A stretch of DNA of 64,000 nucleotides from NCBI RefSeq assembly GCF_027596085.1, contig NC_072469.1, positions 15,072,238 to 15,136,237 of the forward strand, read 5' to 3'. Below the pieces are notes generated by a model. The model made no database searches and was not told the DNA's origin. It worked only from the letters and a program-made list of their open reading frames with translations. This stretch comes from Anoplopoma fimbria. Lineage: Eukaryota > Chordata > Actinopteri > Perciformes > Anoplopomatidae. Below, in pieces: positions 13,668 to 25,400 of this stretch; position 1 is the first letter of the stretch, and every line of letters starts with the position of its first letter. The position numbers and the translations under genes were made by a program.

Positions 13668-15031
13668 CCAGTCACTCCTCTGTAGTGGGAGTGAGGTTGG
13701 CAGTTTGTAGTTGTATGTGACATGTTGGGGTTTTGCTTTGCTTTTGCTGGACTTTCTTCTTATTTTTTTAACTTTTAGTTCATCATTCCTTTATCTAATA
13801 AAAAGACCCCCTTCCAACTTTCCCAATGCCACACATCTACCGCCCTTTGTATGCAATGTCAGCAATTCAATGCCCATGTAAATGAATTGCAGTGGATTTT
13901 TCCATATGTTTTTTATCAAGCCAAAAGTTCAATTTCACACACTATTTACTTTTGAACAGAATCCATTATATATTCCCAATCTTCGTTTTGCCATCAATCC
14001 TAAACGAGGAGTGTGGGATTCGCACTGTGAGCCAGTATGGGGGTGCTAATGACCATTGATCTGTAGTGATTATGAGCCAAGCCTTTTGGCCATGAGTCCA
14101 ACCAGAGAGCCTGTCCATGAACGAGGGTAGATGCAGAATGTGTGAAAGGAACTGATGTCCTCTGTAAAACAATTTCATGAGGATGATCTGCACTATGACG
14201 ATCATTTGTTGAAGCTTACTTTATTTAAAAAAAAAAAGTAATGTGTAATTCTTGTTTCTTGATCATATATGAACTCCTGTTGTACGTCAGATGAATAATT
14301 AAAGAGAGTTTTAGCGCATACTCCATATTAAATGACTAAACAGTGGGGGTTTATCAGTGATAAACTCACATCAGCTGTGTGAAAATACAGCCTAATAACA
14401 TTTCATGAGAGCTAATCCATTCTTTGGTTCTGCATATCTACATGCTACCTTGATTCATCACTGGAAGATGCAGCAGTAACTGCTTGTATTTTTATGGAGC
14501 AGCCAGTTTGAACATGTTTGCCATTGGGCTAGTGAAGTTAATAGGGCAATTTAGAGTGAGTAAGCCCGGAGGCTTGTTTCTCTCCTGTAAGGACGACCAG
14601 CGGCACCAAAATATCTCTGCAATGCCAGGACGGCGACGTGCCTTTGGAAGTGTGTTAAGAATAGACCCACAATGGGGTTTGCTCCCGTCTTCTGTTGTCT
14701 GAGGACAGACTGTTGTCTGCAGGGAACAGAGGAAGAGGTGAGGCAGAGTATTTACATGGGGACTTTCCGAGACTTGGGTAACTTAAATGGATCACGCTGG
14801 ATTTTCCCTCCCGGAACCAGGCACATAGTCCCTCTAGGAGAAAGAGAGAGAGAGTCAGACTGCTGAGGGGACTTTGTGTCAGTCAACCTGGAGGTTATTG
14901 TGCTGCTGGAAGCCAATGTGCCCCTTTGGTAGGGAGGGTAGGGGAGAAGTGGCTGGACAGGGAGTGAGGTGCAGGGGCTTACTTTGGGGCCTGAAACTGG
15001 AAGATTTTGGAGGGCCTTTAGCACTGCAAGG

Positions 15032-16512
15032 ATGATGGGATCAAGTGCCTCTGAGGTCATCTTTATCTCTGTCAATCACAACATCACTTTGATGGGTGAG
15101 TTGACTACACTGACACATTTACTGGTTTCTGTATTATGTTTTTGCAGTGAGAGATGTATGGCTTTTTCTAGAAACCTCAAGGTGAAATCTCAAGCATGCG
15201 TTTCTTTTGCAAATTTTTGTGGCCTTCAGTTCTTACCAAGATTTGCCCTAAGACGCGAGCCATTGTCGAATCAGCACACTTTTGATCCCGACGTGCTTAT
15301 TTTTCAGGGAAGGTGTGGCTCATTGTGATGATCTTCCTCCGTATCCTGATCCTCCTGTTGGCTGGTTATCCTCTCTACCAGGACGAGCAGGAGCGATTTG
15401 TGTGTAACACCATTCAGCCCGGCTGTGCCAACGTGTGCTATGATCTATTTTCTCCCGTCTCTCTCTTCCGCTTCTGGCTGGTGCAGCTCGTCACCTTGTG
15501 TCTCCCCTACTTCATCTTCATCATCTACGTGGTCCATAAGGTTTCGAATGGCCTCACTCTGGACCTCAACCCCTCGGGTCACACCAAAGCCTTGCCGTTG
15601 CTCAAGATCCACCAGGAGCCGTTCAGCAAGACGTCTGTAAACAAGATGGCTGAGCGAGGGTGGGCCCGGTGTTTCACAGGAGCCTACATCCTCCATCTGT
15701 TATTCAGGACCTTGCTGGAGGCAGGGTTTGGGGTGGCTCACTACTATCTGTTTGGTTTCTACATCCCAAGGAGGTTCCTCTGCCAGCATCCGCCGTGCAC
15801 CACCCAGGTGGACTGCTACATCTCCAGGCCAACTGAGAAGTCCGTGATGCTCAACTTCATGCTTGGCGTGGCTGCTTTGTCCCTTTTCCTAAACGTGCTG
15901 GACTTCTTCTGTGCCATTAAGCGCTTGGTGAGGCAGAAGAGCAAGAGCAAGATGATGGTGGAGAAGATATATGAGGAAGAGCAGTGTTTCCTTTCAGGCA
16001 GGGGAGCCTCAAGAGGAATAGACCCAAACGCTTCACCGGCTAAGAAGGAAAAAGAAGCAGAGGCTGGTCACACAGGGAGTTTCCGGAAAAGGCGAGGAAG
16101 CAAGGGCTCTTGTGGAGGTCTTGCTTTAGGTCAGGAACCACCCTGCCTGGAGCGATCCTCTCTTCCAGGCTCTCCAGGACACTCAGGCTGCAACACCAAC
16201 GGAAACAATGGCTACTCTGTTTCCCAAGAGGAAGCTCTGGAAAGGAATGGCAGTGAGCTGGCTCTCTGCCCCCCAGAGCCAATGGGGACACCCAGATCCA
16301 TCCGTGTTAGCAAACGCGGTCGACTCAAACCGCCACCTCCGCCAAGACGGGACCTTGGGTCTTCCCCCAGGGAGCCAGTGGGGCTCTTTGGAGACATTTC
16401 CACAGCAACAGCAGTTAGTACCAGAAGGGTGGGTCAGTATACGCTGGTTGAGCTGGGTAGCGGCGCAGAGCTACAGACCAATGATGAAGAGAAAAGATCG
16501 GAGTGGGTGTGA
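15032..16512 (+). CDS. gjd4: Connexin, gap junction protein delta 4
   Basis: Coding exons 15032-15095 and 15308-16512 join in frame (G|GG) to give 422 residues. An early coding intron of this kind is typical of delta connexins. The start is the ATG at 15032; the adjacent ATG at 15035 is an equally good alternative. Residues 1-22 form the N-terminal helix (with NHNITLMG), followed by TM1. The first extracellular loop has the connexin pattern CX6CX3C (C54, C61, C65, around QPGCANVCYD). The second has CX4CX5C (C180, C185, C191) followed by YISRPTEKS. TM2 lies at about 77-97, TM3 at about 146-173 and TM4 at about 201-223. The long cytoplasmic tail (about 200 residues, Ser/Gly/Lys-rich with a PPPPPR patch) ends in SEWV, the same ending as human Cx40.1 from memory, and could be a PDZ ligand. 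Six subunits form a connexon and two connexons dock as an intercellular channel. The loop cysteines are all present, so the gene looks functional. Confidence 0.95.
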
Positions 16513-18206
16513 GGGTTGGGTTGCTTTATTTCGGAGGTTATTTTGGAGCACAAGGATGGGACAAATAGGTGTGGGAGCCATGTGAGAAACAGACCGAGAT
16601 AACCCCAGGCTTACACAGTGACAGCAACTGAGGCAGCCGACGTCCTGCCAAGCCTGCTACCTCCATTTTAAAATGCACACCGCACTGCCACTTGAGGAGA
16701 ATCCACAACGGCAATGCATTCAAGACAAGACACCTTAGACCCACGAGGCAGAATCGTATTTTGCTGTGATTTCATCACGCCTTCAGATCACGTTGCCTTT
16801 GAGAGGCGCTAGCTGAGTGATGCAAAGCGACAAGAATTCAAGTCCTGAATAGGAACTCTCTTAACAAAGTCCGGAATGACAGGACACTCTGGCCTTCAGC
16901 GTCCATGAACAAACCTCAACCTTGAGAAAATCTAAAAGAGAGCGGCCCACCTGTTTCTTCCCCCTGTTAGCTTTCACCCTCCCCGGACACACCGTCCATA
17001 AACAAAGACAGGCCTTGACCTGTCCCACATATATAACCCCATACCCCTGCTCTATATGATATCACCCTCTCTTTTGTGTTTGGGTCACTGGGGTCAAAGG
17101 ACACGGTTAGCCTTCAGGCCCTTTTCCTGCCTGTTTGGGTGACCTTTTGGTAGGTCAGACCCAAATGAAAAGGCAATAATCTGGCTACGGTGGTGTTATC
17201 TGATTTACGGAATGGAATAGGACTCCTCCGTTAGAAGCGAAGGACACTATGAAGGACCCTAGCATACATAGGCTCAAAAAGCAATTATGCAGCCCCATAG
17301 GGGCTCTGTATTTATGGAGAAGGCTTGTCACTCTATTTCAGGGCCTCGCGGAGCTTAGGAGGAATACAAGCCTTAACATACACTGTCACTAGAAATAGAG
17401 TACAAGCGGAGCTCTGCAAAGGAGCAGCGTTGCCTGTTGCCCTTCAGGATATGTGCTCCCTGCTTAGTGTGGCTTTGGTTTCACCTTGATCAAAGCTCAG
17501 ATTAATGTGGCTCAGACTCTGCCGCTGTGACACATTTCAATCATAGACAGTATAGATTGTTTATAGTTTGGCTGCTGTAGCGTTTAATTTACATTTCCCT
17601 TTGCTGAAATGCTTCCAGGTTTTAGCCACCAGTCAGTCTTTTTTCTTGAAATCTCTGGACTACCTAACACTGATGATTGTGAGGAGACTCACACAGTAAA
17701 TCATCACAGTTGCACCTGCCGCTCTATAGCTGAGGGGCTGGTCTCTGTGTAAACGGATAGCTCTTGATCCTCCTCCTCTTGTGGTCTCTTTGAAGGTGAC
17801 AACAAAAGCTCTCCACTGTCATGTCTCACCTATCTACTGAGGGCTGCACCCTGACCGTCATAAGGGTGACCACAGGGGTGGTTTCATGAGAGCACAGCAG
17901 GGCTAATGGTGCCGCACCTCCTACATACACCCAGTGGACCCAGTTACACTTGTGTTTACTGGTATTCTGTAACATAAGGTCTGGGTAGATTGTTACCGGG
18001 TTATTGTCAATGTAAAGTGGAGCAATAAGGAAGCTACTTTCTAAATTATGTGTTTCATTAAGTGCTGTTTTTGTTCTAATATCATTTATACGCATATTGA
18101 ATAATCTTTGTTATATGCTCACAATGAATTCCTTTTATGTTGCCAATATTTTTTGTATTTACAACCATCAGTGCCTTATTCTTACTACAAATCATATTCC
18201 AATAAA
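16513..18206 (+). other. gjd4: Region after GJD4, possible 3' UTR
   Basis: No open frame resembles a gene. An AATAAA at 18201-18206 could end a long GJD4 transcript of about 1.7 kb of 3' UTR. A further AATAAA sits at 18607-18612. The sequence from 16.5 to 17.8 kb is fairly GC-balanced and free of obvious repeats. The UTR assignment is inferred from position only. Confidence 0.35.
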
Positions 18207-19103
18207 ATGTTCTAGTCTTCCAATTCAATATCAGATGAATGTCTATTCAGTTTTATACGTTATTATATGTAAAGTTTATCTCTTTATAAAGTGAGGATTC
18301 TTGGATAGTTTGATCTCTTATGTTTTTATGTCTCATGACGTGTGACTATGACATTGAAGGTGGTGTAACATTTCAAAGCACTTTATTGTAACTGCTCTAG
18401 TCTGATCCAGTCCATTGTGCTGCAGTTGCTTCACCGATACTGTAGCTTGAAATCATGCTGCCCTCCGGTGACGCAAAATGTGAAATGCTGCCATATGTTA
18501 AATCCAACACTTGTATTCAGACACCCTTTGGCATTGTGATGACAGATTTTCATATGTAAATATTTGTATCTTCATAACACATTTTGGTCGTGACACTTTT
18601 TCCTTCAATAAATCAGGTAGAGATACCCTTTTAAAAAAAATTCTTGTGCTGTAGATTTTCTGAACATTATTAAAAGTGGCCCCTTCTGACAAGAAGAAGT
18701 GCAGTGTCACTTCATGTGCTCTATTAAGCAGCAGTTCCATCCTCCTGCCGATTAATAATAACTTATTAGGCTCAACAGTAGATTTGGGAGCTTGAGAACC
18801 AAGACATTGAGTTACAGTTACAGATAAGCCACAGCATGCAGGATATCATTCAGAGATTTTAGGGTGCTAGAAACTTCAAGTTGGAAGCATCCTGGTCAGA
18901 CTGGCAGGCGGGGCCAGATTAACCTGCTCAGAGGTCCCAGGCAAAAATTAGCAGAAAACAGAGCAGCTGCAAGGAGGCTGGCCTTTCCCATACTTGCTCT
19001 GTTGTGTCTTTACTGTGTATAACAGGAGGAAGAGACAAGGCTGAAACCAGTTTCAAGCCATTCATACACCTAGCCTCTTCAAATAAGTTTTATCCGTTCC
19101 ATT
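18207..19103. other. Intergenic, P450 upstream region
   Basis: Unique AT-rich sequence between the possible GJD4 end and the first P450 ATG. It must hold the P450 promoter and 5' UTR. I see only a weak TATA-like 'tgtataaca' at about 19015 and no other strong element. Confidence 0.4.
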
Positions 19104-22100
19104 ATGTTTGTTTCTTTCATTCTACTATGTATCTGTGTTTTCTACTTTATTCTCTGTCTCAAATGTCAGAGACCCAAGAACTTTCCTCCAGGGCCTCATC
19201 CATTACCGATACTGGGGAACCTGTTGAACCTTAGCCTCGACAACCCCATCGGGGACTTTGAGCGGGTGAGAAAAACACCGACATGGAACTTGTACTTTGC
19301 TTTTAATTGTTAAACTACTGATTATTAGCTCATCTAAAATGGCGCCAGAGGTCGGCAGCCTGTCGCAGCAGCTCTCTACCAGCTTTGCTACTTTTGTATT
19401 TTTTCTGCTATTTTTATTCGTTGTTTTCTTTTTTTTGGTAATTGTATGTTCCTGCTTCAGCGTTTTAGTTGTAGCGTTTTTTTCCCCTTTCTCTGCACAC
19501 AACTGGAACTTTTAATCATGCTGACCTACACCCGCGACCAGCTTCTGCTACCGGAGCGGAGCCGGCGATATGGAGACAACCCCGTCGAGGAAAAAGAGCC
19601 GGATGGAGGGGGACAGGAGAGTTAAACCTTTTCTCCCCACGGTCATTATGGGGAATGTGAGGTCCCTCGCTAACAAAGTGGATGAACTGTCAGCATTGGT
19701 GAGCAACCAGCGGGCCTACAGGGAGTGTAGTCTGCTCTGCTTCACGGAGACATGGCTGCACGGGAATATACCGGACAGTCTGCTCGAACTAGCCGGCTTC
19801 ACGCTGGTTCGGGCGGACAGAGGGGAACAGAGCGGTAAGAAGAGAGGCGGAGGTCTTGCCGTCTTTGTCAACTCTAAATGGTGTAATCCCGGCCATGTCA
19901 CTGTGAAGGAGTGTATCTGCACTCCCGACATTGAGCTCCTGGCGGTGGGTTTGAGACCCTACTAGCTACCGCGGGAGTACTCGCACGCCATTGTTGTTGT
20001 TGTTTACATCCCACCATCTGCTGCAGCGAGGAGCGCGAGTGACGTCATCCACTCTGTTACAGCGGGGCTTCAGACTAAACATCCCAACTCACTCATAATG
20101 ATCAGCGGGGACTTTAACCATGTCTCCCTCTCTCCTGTCCTGACCAACTTCAAACAGTATGTCAACATTGCAACGAGAGAGAACAAGATCCTGGACCTCT
20201 TTTACGTGAATGTAAAGGGGGCCTACAGCTCCTCTGCCCTCCCCCCCTTGGTGAATCTGACCATAACCTAATAAAACTTGTGGCCACCTACAAGCCACTG
20301 GCTATGCAACATGTGTGCAATAAACTGCTCAAGGCATTCTACCAGTCTGTGGTAGCCAGCGCCCTCTTCTTTGCTGTGGTGTGCTGGGGTGGTGGCATCA
20401 GGACTGGAGATGCCAACAAGCTCAACAAGCTGGTGAGGAAAGCCAGCTCTGTGGTGGGTCTGGAGCTGGACAGTCTGGAGTCAGTGGGTGAGAGGAGGAT
20501 GAAGGCCAAACTCGGAGCCATCCTGGACAATCCCTCTCACCCGCTCCATGAGGAACTGTGGCAGCTGGGCAGCTCTTTCAGCCATCGGCTGATTCTGCCA
20601 AAGAGCAGGACGGAGCGCTTCAGACGCTCATTTGTGCCCACTGCCATCAGACTGTACAACAACAGCGGAGACCACAGTCTGTCATCATGCTGACCAGCCC
20701 CCCCCCCATGTGGATATACTGTACATTTTTTATTTGTATTCTTATTTTTTATTTTATTCTATTTTTATTTTTATTTTATTGTATAATATGTGTATTTATT
20801 AGCTGTTTCTGTGTAGTTGAGCTGCTGCAACACTTGAATTTCCCCCATGGGGATCAATAAAGGAATATAATAATAATCAGTCACACACTGGCATACCCAG
20901 AAGCTGTGCACACACTGAGTATTAGGTGTGTGTAAGCAGCTATAGTTACTAATTCATCAAAGAAAGTTTGCAGGTTCCACTGGTTATAATGCTTAAAATC
21001 TTTTCTTTCTAAGAGCAGAGTTTGCTTAATGTTTTCATGTGACAACATGACAGATTTACTGCTGTTTGGCTGTAAACTAAATTTGACCATTCACTTTAGA
21101 ATATTGACATGGTTAGCCATGTCAATATTCTTAGTAGCTGATTTCTAAAAATGAATCCTCTTCATAAGTGTGAATTAAAAGCAGATCTAATGCCGTTTGC
21201 ATTTTAAGAGCTACTTAATGTGCTCTTCCCTATAGCTGAGGACGTGCTACGGAAACGTCTACAGTCTCTTCTTCGGATCCAAACCGGTCGTAGTCATCAA
21301 TGGGTTGCAGGCAATGAAGGAGGCCATGATAACTAAAGCTGCTGATTTTGCCGGGCGACCCCAAAACATTTTTATTAGTGACCTCGACCACAATGGTAGG
21401 CCAGAGTTTGTTATATTGCTTAAAGTTAGACAATGTCACTTTTTGAAAGCTTAGGGTGACGATACTCTGCTAAAGCACCTTGTGCCTGTTTGCACTCCTG
21501 TTATAGGAATGGCTATGGCTGATTACGGCCCTGGTTGGAAGGAGCATCGTCGCTTCGCTCTGAGGACCTTCAGGAGTTTAGGTCTGGGGAAGCAGTCCAT
21601 GGAGCAGAGGATTCTAGGGGAGATACAGTACACAATGGAAACACTGGAAAGTAGCATTGGTATGCCATCTGTCCGTGCACACACTGTGACCTCTCAAACT
21701 ATTATGTAATATTCTGTTACACATAAACTGAACCTGCAGTGTAGTCATTGTTAACATCTGTCACAGGTACGATGATGAGTCCGCAGATCATGTTTCATAA
21801 TGCGGCCTTCAATATCATCTGCCAGGTCCTGTTCGGAACACGTTATGGCTATGACGACAATTTCTTCAAAGTGGTTGTTCAGTGCTTGAAAGAAAACTCC
21901 CAGTTACTTAACGGACCATGGGCTATGGTGAGTCACATTATTGTAGGCTCAGAAATATCCGATTTTTTTTACTACTGAGAGTGGTAGTGAGATCTGAATT
22001 AACTAATTGATCCAAATATTTGAATTGCATAAAGCTCTGATACTACGCTTTTCCAGTGGTGGAAGTTGAGAAACCCCAAAAAATGGATGTAAATGATGCT

Positions 22101-24715
22101 CGAATGACTATCCAGTCTCTGTAAAATGTACTTGTATTGATAAACGACTCAAATGTTGTCTCTTTGGACCTGGAGGTCATAGAGCATTAAATCACATTCA
22201 CATTTTTAGTTTATTACAGTTTATAATGTCGGCGTAAATACATACATAGACTTTATATTTTAGTATTAGCAGTGGAGTTAAAATGTTAGCTAAATGCTAT
22301 CTATATAAGGTAGTTAAAGCTGGTGTTCCCAGACATTTTTATAGTAAGGACACTAAAATATTTAAACTTAACTTGGCTTTTAACTTAAGCTCATGTTCCA
22401 GGTCACATCAAAGTTACCCAGATACCCTCTGCTTTGTGCCACAGGCCCCAAGGAGTCCTGCTCAGTTTTAGCTAATGCCAGCTAACCTGACGTTAGCTAT
22501 TGACTTAGCATCCTGCAGTGACCCTCCTGTATTTCTCCTCATAATCATTTGAATAGGGATGGACAAGCCTGCCTAATACTGTTTCAACAAGAAAACCAGC
22601 CTCTTAACAGACATTAAACATTTCTAAAAAGAAAACCGTTGAATACAAAAAGAACAGCTTTAGCTCGGAATATCAACTTTTTATTGTGCACAGAAGTAGG
22701 CTGCAGCAAACATTTAAACGTTACCTTTTTTCATTCCATTGTTAATCTGAACACACCTTTAAAGAAAGTTCATCTTCTCCTTACAGCTGTATGACTCTGT
22801 TCCCATTATTCGAAACCTGCCGCTGCCCTTCATGAAGGCGTTTAAGAACACTGAGGTGGGTGTATATATATATTCATTGGGCCTGGAGATCCTGTCGTTA
22901 TTCCCTTTATTCGTTTCCACATTATTGACGTGCTACATTGTGTTTTTGGGGAGTCACCAATCTTTTCATTCTCATTTGTCAGACTTCTAAGAAACTTATA
23001 ACTCATCTGGTCACTGAGCACAAAGAGACCAGGGTCCCTGGGCAACCGCGGGACTTTCTCGACTGCTATCTGGATGAACTGGAGAAGGTGTGTGTCATGC
23101 GCATAAAGTGAAATTTAAATGAGAGATACAGAGAGATAGAATCAAAATGATTCATTTTCTGTTCCAGAGAGGCGATAATAGCTCCTCTTTCTGTGAGGAT
23201 CGACTCATCGTGTTTGCTCTGGATCTTCACTTCGCTGGTACTGACTCCATGTCCAACACCCTGCTCACTGGCTTCCTCTATCTCATGACCTACCCACATA
23301 TACAAGGTACTTGTATAGGTCTACTGTACTCTTTATCTGTGATTGAATTATTCTGGCATCTATTCTTTTATTTTGATATTGTAATTATGTGTGGTGTCGA
23401 GTGGTTTTACCCTATTATTTTTTTCTGTCTGTCTCTTTAACTCTCTCCATCAGAGCGATGTCAGCAGGAGATAGACCGAGCATTGGAAAAGAAGGATCAT
23501 GTCAGTTACGACGATAGACACAACATGCCTTACATGCAGGTACACTGTGAGACAGATTTCTCTGTATGGATTGGTTTTAATATCTTATGTGCAGGCATAC
23601 GTCTGGATTATTACTCATATCCACGATCTTGAAGTTCAAGAACATTTATTTTACTCCAGGCTGTGATCCATGAAGTCCAAAGGATAGCCAACACCGCCCC
23701 TTTCAGTGTCTTCCACTGTACAACAACTGACACACAGCTCATGGGATATTTCTTACCAAGGGTAAGACCAATGATTGTTTCTTTGGATCACTTCCATTTC
23801 CTGATAAGCAGTATCGCATCAAACCTGGGCTGAAAGCTAATTGATTAATGGTTTTAACTGAATTTTCAAGCAAAACCACCAACCGTCCTCTGCTTCCAGC
23901 TTGTCCGGTGTGACTATTGGCTGCTTCTCTTTTTCATATTATTGTAAACTAAATATGGAAGGGTTTCGGACTGCTTGTCAGACATTCTGAGACATGGCTG
24001 GAAATGATGACATGGACATTTGTATACAGTTTGTGATGATTAATCAAGGAATAATTGTAATTGTGCTCTTGCTGGAGACGCAAGACAATTTAATAAAATG
24101 GAATACAAAGGGGAGGACAAAAAAAAGAAAAATACAGAAAAGGAAAGTGAAGAACTCTGAGGCCAGTTGGTCATTCAGTAATTAATCACTTTCATGACAT
24201 AAATAAATAGTTCCTTTTGTAAAGAATACAATATATCAATAGCTTATCCATGAAGGAAGTACATTAAAAATCCTATTTTATTGAAGCAACATTGAAGTTT
24301 TTGTTCTCCTCAGGGTACAATGATCATCCAAAACATGAACTCGGTGCTGAGCTCGGAGGAACAATGGAAATTCCCTCATGAATTCAACCCTGAAAACTTC
24401 CTCAATGACCAGGGAGAGTTCGTTAAGCCCGAGGCATTCATGCCTTTCTCTGCAGGTGAGAGAGAAACCCTCTGCCATCTTCTATTATAAAGAAATGAAC
24501 ATGGCTCACTGACTGTCTATGTCTCAGGTCCTCGTATGTGTCTCGGAGAAGGTCTGGCTCGTATGGAGCTCTTCCTCATCATGGTGACCCTGCTGAGGAA
24601 GTTTAAGTTCGTCTGGCCGGAGGAAGCAGGACAGCCAGACTACACCCCTGTGTACGGGATCACTCTGTCCCCTAAACCCTACAGCATGAAGGTCCAAGTC
24701 AGGGACACGCAGTAG
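19104..24715 (+). CDS. Cytochrome P450 family 2 monooxygenase
   Basis: Eleven coding exons with GT-AG junctions give 488 residues: 19104-19265, 21236-21395, 21507-21659, 21767-21927, 22787-22855, 22983-23087, 23168-23306, 23454-23539, 23660-23761, 24314-24455 and 24528-24715. The start is the first ATG after an in-frame TAG at 19071. Residues 1-19 form a hydrophobic ER-anchor helix, followed by a PPGP hinge (28-31). The C-helix has WKEHR (118-122). Helix I has AGTDS (293-297), helix K has EVQR (350-353), and PENF (405-408) is the PERF-like motif. The heme loop FSAGPRMCLG has the thiolate Cys431. All catalytic landmarks are intact. CYP2 enzymes are ER membrane proteins that use NADPH-P450 reductase to oxidise fatty acids, steroids and xenobiotics. 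The sequence resembles the fish-expanded CYP2J-like group, but I cannot name the subfamily. Two of the introns (22856-22982 and 23540-23659) split what are single exons 5 and 7 in most CYP2 genes. Intron 1 carries a dead LINE. The 859-bp intron 21928-22786 and the 552-bp intron 23762-24313 show no other gene. Confidence 0.93.
19334..20880 (+). mobile_element. Internally deleted LINE (L2/CR1-like non-LTR retrotransposon)
   Basis: This is a relic inside P450 intron 1, in the same orientation as the gene. From 19570 an open frame encodes part of an apurinic-type endonuclease (MGNVRSLANKVDEL, then CFTETWLHG, then GGGLAVFVN). It is interrupted by an in-frame TAG at about 19963. The frame continues beyond it, with ISGDFNHVS, to a frameshift near 20240. 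The sequence then jumps at about 20290-20320 to the C-terminal end of the polyprotein (NKLLKAFYQSVVASALFF, then RTERFRRSFVPTAIRLYNN). The whole reverse transcriptase core is missing. The end, 'tttcccccatggggatcaataaagg' in type (20838-20866) followed by a short AT-rich tail, is the stem-loop and tail style of L2-clade elements in fish. The 5' boundary near 'aaaatggcgccag' is approximate. The element cannot move by itself. Confidence 0.8.
21098..21131. repeat. Perfect inverted repeat (15-bp stem, 4-nt loop)
   Basis: AGAATATTGACATGG (21098-21112) and its exact reverse complement (21117-21131) flank a TTAG loop. It sits 105 bp before P450 exon 2, in intron 1. It may be a DNA hairpin, a remnant of a palindromic insertion, or an RNA stem in the pre-mRNA. 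Confidence 0.9.
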
Positions 24716-25400
24716 ACGATCTTCAGTCACTCAGGAGAAACTGTGAAGAATGAAGCGGCCAGTAACTCACAACACTCAAACAAAAACAGTGAAGGAAATA
24801 GCAAAGTACATTTTCCTAAATTCATCTTCATAGAGACAAAAGAACAAAAACGTTATTCTGAAAAATAGATGATATTGTCCATCTATATCTGTGAGAGAAA
24901 ATACAATGTCTAGTAAATGGCTCCCTCAAGTGGGCAGAAGTGGGTGTTTCGTTTAATCACGGTTTTTTTTCTGAAGATGAGCAGTATGGAACAGGCTGCT
25001 TCATGGGGAAGATAAAGGTCGGAGTTTGGTATAGTGGGCCACTTTGTTTCATCAGACTGATTGGAGGGATGCATGCAATATGGAGTAGTACACTGCAATT
25101 AAAATGTATATTTTAAACAAATAATGATATCTTGGCTAAACCATATTATATTCATTTGGGCTCTTTTACAGATTTGATAGAGGTAACTGAACCTGGCCTG
25201 TGGTTCAGGTGTGGTGTGAACTCATTTTTCAGCATAATAATGAGAAAAGATTTTCCCTATAATACCACATTAATGTGACTTTCAGCATACTTTGAAAACT
25301 CTCTGTGAATAATGTAATTGTTTTGTAATTTTTGAAAAGACGTGACCTCTGGGACTGCAAGTAACTACTGTTTTCAATAAATAATATTTAAAATGCAAAA
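24716..25400 (+). other. Probable P450 3' UTR with polyadenylation signal
   Basis: Non-coding sequence follows the P450 stop. An AATAAA at 25376-25381 in an AT-rich context is the most likely polyadenylation signal, giving a 3' UTR of roughly 680 nt. Confidence 0.5.

Larger units (their letters stand above)
9516..15031. other. Intergenic region between CCNY and GJD4
   Basis: No exon with protein character is seen in about 5.5 kb. Contents: a GT microsatellite at 10280-10330, T-rich tracts near 10.5-10.8 kb, a MITE-like element at 11885-12240, an E-box/GC-box cluster at 13615-13667 and a GA-rich run near 14830-14860. The last part probably includes the GJD4 promoter and 5' UTR, but I see no clear TATA box. 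Confidence 0.6.

Noticed and set aside
15445..16403. Minus- and plus-strand open frames within GJD4
   Set aside because: Shadows of the connexin reading frame.
19004..19234. Open frame overlapping P450 exon 1 as an alternative first exon
   Set aside because: It is in a different frame from the P450 hydrophobic anchor and PPGP hinge.
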